From DASWIG01 sp965371445 (GTDB lineage: Bacteria > Acidobacteriota > Thermoanaerobaculia > Multivoradales > J023), in assembly GCA_965371445.1 (NCBI GenBank), contig CBDUYN010000005.1, forward strand, positions 1 to 64,000: a stretch of 64,000 nt of DNA. Reading direction: 5' to 3'. Under the pieces are notes generated by a model. It searched no databases, was not told where the DNA came from, and was given only the letters and a program-made list of their open reading frames with translations. A program made the translations under genes and the position numbers. Position 1 is the stretch's first letter; each line of letters begins with the position of its first letter. Of this stretch, positions 47,256-57,100 are shown in pieces.

Positions 47256-48785
47256 TCAGAATTCCATCTCGTGGATCATCGGATCGCGCTGCACCCGGTG
47301 GTAGTGCAGGCTGCCGTAGAAGGAGAAGTTCGAGACCCGCGAGGTGTAGAGGCAGGCGAAGTCGTCGACCTGGGCGCCGAAGAAGCTCTTGGACTCGCCT
47401 TGCTTGAAAAGCGATCCCCAGTAAGGGTTGATGGCCTGCGAGATGCGGGCCTGGAGGCGCTTGGCCTGATGACGCATCACGCGGTTCTCGCCGCGCAGCT
47501 CGGCGATCGCTGCGCGGGTGCGCTCGAGGGCGGCCTCGTCGAGGGGCGCCGTGCCGTTCTCCGACATCTCGCCGGCCAGGGCAAAGACGTCTTTCAAGCC
47601 GTCCATGCGCTGGCCGAGGTCGACGAACTCGGCCCGCAGGACGTCGAGGTGACGTTGCTGGGAGACGAGGCGGGCGCGGGTTTTGAGCTCGTCCTCGAGC
47701 TCGCTGACGACCAGCGCCGTGCGCCAGGTCGAGGCCAGCTTCGAAGAAAGGATGTCGCCGTAGATGTGGTCGCCGACGTAGAGGACGTGCTCCCCGGGCT
47801 CCTGGAAGAGCCGCATCAAGCCTTCGCGGCAGCCCCCGGCGTAGATCCCACTCCACTGAGGCGTCGAGGTCTCGCCGGACGGCTCGCCTTTGTCGTCGAG
47901 CTCGACGAAGGGCCGCTCTTTGCGAAAGAAGCCGGGCTTGGCGGCCGAGACGATCACCAGGTCAAAAAGGTCGCGCCAGTTGTCGAGCCCGGGGACTGTG
48001 CCCTCGAAAAGGTGCCGGCAGAGGGCGTCGGTGTAATACCACTCGGAATTGGTGATCAGCAGAAGCCGCTGCCCGCCGAGCGCCATGCGCCGGAGCGCCA
48101 GGACGAGCTCCGGATCACGCGGCAGATAGCGCGGCAGGGCGGCGAGGATCGCGGCTTTTAGGCTGCCGTCGGCATGGATGGTGTCGATGGCTGCCCGGAC
48201 GTCTTTGCAGACCCTGGCGTAGCCCGGCAACTCGACCTTACGCTCGTCGTGCTCGGAGAGCTCGACGAGCTCGGAGAAGATGTTGACCTCCGGCAGCTCG
48301 AAGAGGGTGTCGACGAAGTGGAAACGCCGGCTCGCCGGATTGATCAGCTCTTTGCGGTAGAGGCGCGCCCGGTGGTCGGGCTCCAGGTAGTGGCGGCCGT
48401 GGTAGGCGCGGCCCACGTAGCGATGGCGGTTCATCTTGACGACCATGCCGGTCTCGAGGTCCATCATCAGGCCCCGGCGCAAGAAGTCGGCTCGGAACTC
48501 GGCCTCCAGCACGGCTTTGGGGTAGCCATGGCGCTCGACGAGGCGGTCGAGGGTGCGCTCGAAGGCGAGCTGCGACATCCGGTCCCGGTGGTAGTCGGCG
48601 AGCGTCCAGTCGAGGTCGAATCCGACGAAGCGGATCGAGTCCATGCGCAGGGTCCGGTTGACGTAGACCCGTCGCTCCTCGGGCGGCCGTTGGCTCGTGA
48701 GCGCGTGGCGCAACACCTCGCTGTCGAGGCCGGGCGCGAGCGCGGCGAGGAGCTCCTCGTCGAGTAGGTGGTTCTCGTCGTTCAT
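47256..48785 (-). CDS. HAD-IG family 5'-nucleotidase
   Basis: A 509-residue HAD-superfamily protein related to cytosolic purine 5'-nucleotidases. Motif I is GFDLDWTLADY (nucleophile DxDxT), motif II is LLLITNSEWYYTDAL, and the motif IV region is VLYVGDHIYGDIL. It has the N-terminal segment VYVNRTLRMDSIRFVGFD typical of HAD-IG nucleotidases. It likely hydrolyses nucleoside monophosphates in the cytoplasm. Its ATG overlaps the upstream SCP2-like gene by four bases. Confidence 0.88.
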   Translation of the reverse strand: MNDENHLLDEELLAALAPGLDSEVLRHALTSQRPPEERRVYVNRTLRMDSIRFVGFDLDWTLADYHRDRMSQLAFERTLDRLVERHGYPKAVLEAEFRADFLRRGLMMDLETGMVVKMNRHRYVGRAYHGRHYLEPDHRARLYRKELINPASRRFHFVDTLFELPEVNIFSELVELSEHDERKVELPGYARVCKDVRAAIDTIHADGSLKAAILAALPRYLPRDPELVLALRRMALGGQRLLLITNSEWYYTDALCRHLFEGTVPGLDNWRDLFDLVIVSAAKPGFFRKERPFVELDDKGEPSGETSTPQWSGIYAGGCREGLMRLFQEPGEHVLYVGDHIYGDILSSKLASTWRTALVVSELEDELKTRARLVSQQRHLDVLRAEFVDLGQRMDGLKDVFALAGEMSENGTAPLDEAALERTRAAIAELRGENRVMRHQAKRLQARISQAINPYWGSLFKQGESKSFFGAQVDDFACLYTSRVSNFSFYGSLHYHRVQRDPMIHEMEF

Positions 48786-49258
48786 GGAGCTTCCGCTTCG
48801 GCGGCGTCGACCTCAAGGCGCAGCACCTCGTCGAGCGACTTGCCGCGCGCCTTTTCGACCCGCTCGATGCGCCACAGGCCCATGACCGGCAGGTCGTGGT
48901 TCAGGCCGCGTTCGCCGACCGTCTGGTAGACGCGCTCCGCGTTCATGGCCCACGGCTCCCCGCGCCGTTCGCGGCCTCGCCGGGGAAGTGGCTTTCGATC
49001 CGGCCAGCGGCGCCGACGAGAGTCGGCCGCCTCGCGATCGTCGTCGTTGGGGAGCCGGGCGCCGCGGCAGTCGCCGTGCCACAGGTCGAGGAAGACGGCC
49101 GGACGTGTGCCGTCGCCGCCGCCGCCCTCGGCCTCCACCTCCATCTCGATCATCAGCGACCCCTCCCACTTCAAGGCCGCACGGCGGTAGGCAAGGCTTG
49201 ATCTCAGCTCGTCGGCCCAGGCCCGGGCCCAGGGTTGTGTAAAGACTTCAAGGCTCAT
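48782..49258 (-). CDS. SCP2-like protein with atypical C-terminal half
   Basis: A 158-residue protein. The first ~75 residues (FTQPWARAWADELRSSLAYR, then KWEGSLMIEME and VFLDLWHGDCRGARL) match a small SCP2-like sterol-carrier family. The expected continuation with the lipid-binding helices is replaced by an Arg-rich linker and MNAERVYQTVGERGLNHDLP, which is not recognised. The ATG at 49258 has AAGGAG about nine bases upstream. The mosaic look suggests a recombined or degenerate gene, but translation is coupled to the next gene by ATGA. Confidence 0.55.
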   Translation of the reverse strand: MSLEVFTQPWARAWADELRSSLAYRRAALKWEGSLMIEMEVEAEGGGGDGTRPAVFLDLWHGDCRGARLPNDDDREAADSRRRRWPDRKPLPRRGRERRGEPWAMNAERVYQTVGERGLNHDLPVMGLWRIERVEKARGKSLDEVLRLEVDAAEAEAP

Positions 49259-49353
49259 CGACGTGGACTCCTTCTCCAAGTCCCAGGTGAGCCGAGGAGT
49301 CTAACCGATCGCGCTCGCAAAGGCACGGGCCGCGAAGCCCGGAACGGTTTGCC

Positions 49354-51141
<1,788 letters not shown>

Positions 51142-51245
51142 GTTCTGCTCTCCGACGGCCGTCTCGCGTCCGGTGCGTCGGGTGATTTGGGTGGATGAGG
51201 TCCCGAAGCCGGGATAGTATCAGCGCCCGGAGAATGTCTGAAACC

Positions 51246-54122
51246 ATGAGCGAGCCCACCGACGGATTCGTTGAGGCCCTCCGGCGCCAGATCGCGGGCG
51301 ACGTCTTCGCGGACGAGGTCTCCCGCGGCATCTACTCGACCGACGCCAGCATCTACCAGATCTTCCCAAGGGTCGTCGTGGTGCCGCGTCACCGCGAGGA
51401 CGTCCTGGCCGCGGTCCGCCTGGCGCGAGTGCACGCCGTCCCCATCCTGCCGCGCGGCGGTGGCACGAGCCTCGCCGGACAGACCGTGGGCGCCGCCATG
51501 GTGATCGACTTCTCGAAGTGGATGAACCGCCTCCTGGAGACGAACGCCGAAGAGCGCTGGGCGCGTGTCGAGCCCGGGCTGGTGCGCGACGAGCTCAACT
51601 CCATGGTCGCTCGCCACGGCCTCCACTTCGCTCCCGACCCCGCCACCAGCAGCCGGGCCAACGTCGGCGGCATGATCGGCAACAACTCCTCCGGAATCCG
51701 CTCGCTCCGCTACGGCAAGACGATCGACCACGTCCTGGAGCTCGTCGTGCTGCTCGCCGACGGAACCGTCCTGGAGCTCGGCGAGAGCGCCATGGCGGAG
51801 TTTCTCGCCAAGACCCGGCAAAAGGGTCGCGAGGCGGAGCTCCTGCGCGCCGTCTTTCACCTCGTCGAGGCGAATCGCGACGAGATCGCGGCGCGTTTTC
51901 CGAAGACCATGCGCCGGGTCGGCGGCTATGCCCTCGACGAGCTCCTCGACGAGGACGCGATCAACCCCGCCAAGCTCCTGGTGGGCAGCGAGGGCACCCT
52001 CGGCCTCGTCTTGGAGGCCAAGGTGCGTTTGGAGCCTCTGCCGCGGCACACTATGGTGACCGTCATCCGTTTCGACGGCGTCCTGCCGGCGATCCGGGCC
52101 GTCCAGCCGATCCTCGCCTTCGAGCCTTCGGCGGTCGAGATCCTCGACGGCACGGTGATCCGCCTCGCCGGCGAAAACGTGACCACGGCGGCCTTGAGCG
52201 GATTTCTCGAGGGCTCGCCGGAAGCCGTGCTGATCGTCGAGCTCATCGCCGACTCCGAGGCGGTGCTCGGTGAGCGAGCCGCGGCCTTGACCGCCGCCCT
52301 GGACGGGCAACGGCTCGGCTACGCCCATTCGGTCTTCGCCACCGCCGAGGAGCAGCAACGGATCTGGGAGGTGAGGAAAAGCGGCCTCGGGCTCATGCTC
52401 GGTCTCCCGGGAGACCGCAAGCCGCTGCCGTTCATCGAGGACGCCGCCGTGCCGGTCGAGGTCTTGCCCGAGTACGTCGAGAAGGTGCTCGAATTCTGCC
52501 GCCGGCAGGGGGTCGAGGTGGCGCTTTACGCCCACGCCAGCGTCGGCGTCGTTCATCTGCGTCCGATCCTCGATCTGCGCCAGCGTGGCGACGTCGAGCG
52601 TTTGGTCGCCATCTCCGAGCACGCCTTCGCGCTGGTTCGCGGATACGACGGCTCCTGGTCGAGCGAGCACGGCGACGGCCTCGTTCGCAGCGCCTACAAC
52701 CCGCGGTTCTTTGGCCCGCGGATCTATCGGCTCCTGACCGAGGTCAAGGCGCTTTTCGACCCCGAGAACCTGATGAATCCCGGCAAGATCGTCGAGGCGC
52801 CGCCCATCGACGAGAGCCTGCGCTACGGTACGGCCTACCGGGCGGAGAAGGTCGACAGCTTCTTCCAGTACCGAACGGACGGGAGCTTCGCCGCCGCCGT
52901 CGAGATGTGCAGCGGCGTCGGTGCCTGCCGCAAGACGCTCACCGGCACGATGTGCCCGAGCTTTATCGCGACGCGCGACGAGGAACACTCGACGCGCGGC
53001 AGGGCCAACGCCCTGCGCCTGGCGATGTCAGGTCAGCTCGGCAGCGAGGGCCTCGTGAGCCGGCGAGTACGCGAGACCCTCGACCTCTGCCTTTCCTGCA
53101 AGGCGTGCAAGTCCGAGTGTCCTTCGAACGTCGACGTGGCGAAGCTCAAGAGCGAGGTCTTCCAGCTCTACTACGACCGTCACGGCGCGAGCCGGCGCGA
53201 GCGGTTGACCGGCCGCTCGGCGGAGCTCTCCCGCCGCCTCGCCGGCCACTGGTGGACGCCGCTTTTCTCGACGCTCGCCGGGACGCCGCTTTTTCGCCGT
53301 GCTCTCGAGTCCTGGGCGGGGATTTCCCGGAAACGTAGCCTCCCGCCCTGGGCACGGACGCGATTCCACTCCTCCTGGCGCGGTGGGCGCCCGGCAAGGG
53401 ACGGGGGCCGGAGAGTCGTGCTCTTTGCCGACACCTATCTCGACTGCCACGAGCCGCACGTCGGCCGCGCCGCCGCGGAGCTCTTGAACGCCTGCGGCTA
53501 CGAGGTGGAGGTCTTCGCCGGCGGCTGCTGCCAGCGTCCGCGGATCTCGCACGGCTTTCTGCGCGACGCCCGCCGCGTCGGGGAGCGTACGCTCGTCGAG
53601 CTTGACCGTTTCTTCCAGGAGGGGATTCCGGTCCTCGTCTGCGAGCCGAGCTGTGCGTCGGCCTTGAGCGACGACCTGCCGGACCTCGTGGAGGATGCGG
53701 CGCTTGCCAGGCGAACGAGCGAAGGGGTCTCCATGATCGACGTCTTCCTGGCTCGCGAGCTTGAAGCCGGCCGTCTGGAAGCGAGCTTCTCCTCGCCTTT
53801 TGAGCGCCTCCTGATCCACGGCCACTGCCACCAGAAAGCGCTTTTCGGCACCGCGGCGATGAAGCGTGTCTACCGCGAAGTGCCCTCGCTCTCGGTCTCG
53901 GAGGTCGACTCGGGCTGCTGTGGGATGGCGGGCTCGTTCGGCTTCGAGCGCGAGCGCTACGAGCTGTCGCGCAAGATCGGTGAGGACCGGCTCTTTCCCG
54001 CCCTGCGCAAGCTCGGGGTCGAAACCGGCGTCGTCGCCTGCGGCACGAGCTGCCGGCAGCAGATCGAGCATTTCACCGGCCGGCGGGCCCTGCACTGGGT
54101 GGAGACGCTGCAAGCGGGATAG
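51246..54122 (+). CDS. FAD-linked oxidase / Fe-S oxidoreductase fusion (D-lactate or 2-hydroxyacid dehydrogenase type)
   Basis: A 958-residue fusion. The N-terminal half is an FAD-linked oxidase with the PCMH-type FAD domain (ILPRGGGTSLAGQTVG, ANVGGMIGNNSSGIRSL) and its C-terminal cap (FDPENLMNPGKIV). The C-terminal half carries Fe-S motifs: a CSGVGACRK...MCP set and CLSCKACKSECP. Two CCG-type (GlpC-like) modules follow (AGGCCQRP, DSGCCGMAGSFG). This is the YdiJ/Dld3-like layout that oxidises D-lactate or a related 2-hydroxyacid and passes electrons to the quinone pool. ATG 51246 is chosen over 51234 for Shine-Dalgarno spacing. Confidence 0.9.
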   Translation: MSEPTDGFVEALRRQIAGDVFADEVSRGIYSTDASIYQIFPRVVVVPRHREDVLAAVRLARVHAVPILPRGGGTSLAGQTVGAAMVIDFSKWMNRLLETNAEERWARVEPGLVRDELNSMVARHGLHFAPDPATSSRANVGGMIGNNSSGIRSLRYGKTIDHVLELVVLLADGTVLELGESAMAEFLAKTRQKGREAELLRAVFHLVEANRDEIAARFPKTMRRVGGYALDELLDEDAINPAKLLVGSEGTLGLVLEAKVRLEPLPRHTMVTVIRFDGVLPAIRAVQPILAFEPSAVEILDGTVIRLAGENVTTAALSGFLEGSPEAVLIVELIADSEAVLGERAAALTAALDGQRLGYAHSVFATAEEQQRIWEVRKSGLGLMLGLPGDRKPLPFIEDAAVPVEVLPEYVEKVLEFCRRQGVEVALYAHASVGVVHLRPILDLRQRGDVERLVAISEHAFALVRGYDGSWSSEHGDGLVRSAYNPRFFGPRIYRLLTEVKALFDPENLMNPGKIVEAPPIDESLRYGTAYRAEKVDSFFQYRTDGSFAAAVEMCSGVGACRKTLTGTMCPSFIATRDEEHSTRGRANALRLAMSGQLGSEGLVSRRVRETLDLCLSCKACKSECPSNVDVAKLKSEVFQLYYDRHGASRRERLTGRSAELSRRLAGHWWTPLFSTLAGTPLFRRALESWAGISRKRSLPPWARTRFHSSWRGGRPARDGGRRVVLFADTYLDCHEPHVGRAAAELLNACGYEVEVFAGGCCQRPRISHGFLRDARRVGERTLVELDRFFQEGIPVLVCEPSCASALSDDLPDLVEDAALARRTSEGVSMIDVFLARELEAGRLEASFSSPFERLLIHGHCHQKALFGTAAMKRVYREVPSLSVSEVDSGCCGMAGSFGFERERYELSRKIGEDRLFPALRKLGVETGVVACGTSCRQQIEHFTGRRALHWVETLQAG

Positions 54123-54134
54123 GGCCGTGCGCCT

Positions 54135-57100
54135 CTACGGTTCCAGGTAGAGCTCTTCGTAGCGGATCTCAGGGATCCCCAGCCCGGGCCGCAGGCCCCG
54201 GAGGTTGGGATGTCCGAAGCTATGGCTCTGCTCGTGAAAGAGGGGAATGAGGAAAGCCTCGTCCACGAGACGGCTTTCGATCTCGCGGTAGAGCTCGTGG
54301 CGCTCTGCCGGATCGCCTTGCCATCGGCCCCGCTCGCAGAGGCGGTCGAAAGCCGACGAGCCCCACAGGCCGGCGAGCACACCTTCGGAGGAATGCAGGA
54401 GAGAAGTGGTAAAGGCGTCGGCGTCGGGGTAGTTGGCGATCCAGAGGAAAGCGCTGACGTCGAGAGTCCCTTCGCGGGACATGCGGAGGATCTCGACGGG
54501 GTCGTTCGTGACCTCCTCGAGGATCAACCCGAGGCTCTCCAACTCGCCCCTCAGACGGTTCCAGCACCGGGAGTACTGTTCCTTGTACGCAGGGAGGACG
54601 CCGAGGCGTAGCTTCAAGCCGGCGAGTCGCGCGCTGCCCGCCGGACGGGCCTCCCGGAGGCTTCGCCGTCCCGCGCGGTAACCCAAAAGACCCGGCGGGA
54701 TCAATCCGTGAGCGCGGGAGACGACGCGTCCGAGGCTCTCTCGTACCGGTCCGACGGTGTCGAGCGAAGCCGCGAGGGCGAGACGCAGGTCAGGATCGGA
54801 AAGCGGGCCTTGGCGGGCGTTCAACGCCAGGAAAAACGTCGCGAGCCGGGGCGCTGCACGGTAGCCGCCGACGAAGCGCGGGTCGCGGCGCAGGGCTTCG
54901 ATGTCGTCGGGCCGCAGATGGGAGGCGAGCGAGAGCAGGCCTTCGCGCAGCTCACGGAGCGTGCGCTCCGGAGACATCGAGAAGTGGAACGTTAGCCGTT
55001 CGCAAAGGGGGCGCGAGCCCCGCCAGTAATGGGGGTTCTTTCCCAGGTCGAGCCGCTCGCCTTCGACCCACCGGAGGACGCGGAAGGGTCCGGTGCCGAC
55101 GCAGCCTTCGTCCCACGCCCCCGCGAAGCGGTCGCTGCCTTCCGGGACGATGCCGGTCGACGGGTAGGCCAGAAGCGCCGGATAGAAGGCCAGGGGCTCC
55201 TCCAGCTCCAAGGCGATCTCGTCGTTCGCAAGGATGTGCAGGCCCCTGAGCTCCGGCGCCGTGCCGTCGCGCAGGGCGCGCGCTCCGCGGATCGGGAGGA
55301 GTGGAAAATGAAGACCCGGGTCGCGCCGCCGCAGAGCACGTTCGAAGGTGTAACGCACGTCGCGGGCACCGAGAGGACGATCATCGTGGAAGCGGACCCC
55401 GGGCCGGAGCTTGAGCCGATAGGCTCGTCCCTCCTCCAGGGTTTCGACGTGTTCGGCGAGCCACGGCACGATCCGCGTTCCTTCGGCGAGGCGGGTCAGG
55501 GTCTCGAAGATCGGTGAAATCACCTCCATCTGGTCCGCCAGGTTGAAACCGACGGGGTCGAGCGAGGCAATGGCAGAAGGAATCGGGACGTGGACCTCGC
55601 CGCTTCTGCCCAGGTGGTGGGGGGTCAGCTCCGGTGCCTGAGCTGTCTTCGCCAGCCTCGCGTAGTCGACGTAGGGGACCGTGTTGCCGAGGCGAAGACC
55701 CCGGACCCGCGGCGCGGCGATCCGGTAGTCGACGTCGTGAAAGAGGGGGAGGAGAAGGCTCTCTTCCGCGAGCTCCCTCTCGAACTGCCGATAGAGCGCA
55801 CGGCGCCGGTCGGCATCGCTTTCGCGGCGTGCTTGCTCCAGGACCTTGTCGAGCTCCGGCGAGGAGACGTACCCGCGAGTCAGGCCGTGCTCGGAATGGA
55901 ACGGAAGATAGGTGCAGCTGTCCGGGTCGGCATAGTCGGCGGTCCAGCGGCCGATCAGAAGGTCGATGCCGGCGCTCGTGATCGACTGCTCGACGTACTC
56001 TTCCATCGACGTGGTGACGACCTCGTTCTGGAAGCCGAGCTCTTCCCAACCTTCGAACAGCGCGCGGGTCAGGGAACCGAAGCGGTCGCGCATCGTCGGT
56101 TGGACGGCGATTCTGAGCTTTCTGGGCTCGTCTTTCTTGAAGATCTGGGCGACGACGTCGCGGGCGGCTTCCGGGGAGAGAATCGCCTGGCGGCGGCCGG
56201 GGTCGTGCCCCAGGACGCCGGGAGGAAGCAACCCCACGGCGGGCTGGGCGAAACGGCCGAGGTGGCGCCAGACCAAGTCGCGCACGCGGATCACGCTCAA
56301 GAGGAGCCAGCGGACCTCCGAGCGGCGGGTCAGGGGACCGCGGCGATTCGCCAGCACGAAATAGGTGTTGCGCTTGGTCGCTTCCCGAAGGCCCGCGTGC
56401 CAACGGCGGTCGCGGAGCAGGTCCTCCAGGTCTCTTGGCGGCAGGTCGCGGGCCAGGTCGATCTCGCCGGAGCGCAGACGGTGAGCGATGGCGGCGGCGT
56501 CGGGAATCGTGACGAACTCCAGCGTTTCGAGGTAGGCCGGCTCGCGGCGCCAGTACCGCGAGTTCCTTTCGAGGACGATGTGCTGCGGCTCGCAGTTGAC
56601 GGTACAAAACGCTCCGGTGCCCAGGAGCTCGGTGCCTGTGGGACCCTGCCGCACTTCGCGCACGATCGCCGTCCTGGAATCGGCAAGCAGCGTCGGGAAA
56701 ATCGGCAGGGGCTCGCGGAGATAGAAAATGACACGTTCGGGGTCGTCGCGATCGGCGAGCGTCAAGGGAGGCGACACGATGCCCCGGATCCCTTCGGCTT
56801 CGCCCCGCAGGAGCTCTTCCGCGCCGACCAGCGCCAAGAAAGCGGAAACCGGACGGCGGCTGCGGCGCGCTGCACGCTCAAACGACGCCTTGACGTCGCG
56901 GGCGCCGATCGGCCTTCCGTCGGAGAAACGCGCCTCGCGGCGCAAGACGAGGGTGAAGCTGCGTCCGTTGTCGTGGCTCTCCCAGCGCTGCGCGAGAAGC
57001 GGTGTCGGATTGCCGTTCGCGTCGGCGGTCAAGAGCGTCTCGAAGACGTTGGCCACCACCTCGTTCTCTTCGTCCATCTCGCATTCCGCGGGGTCGAAGC

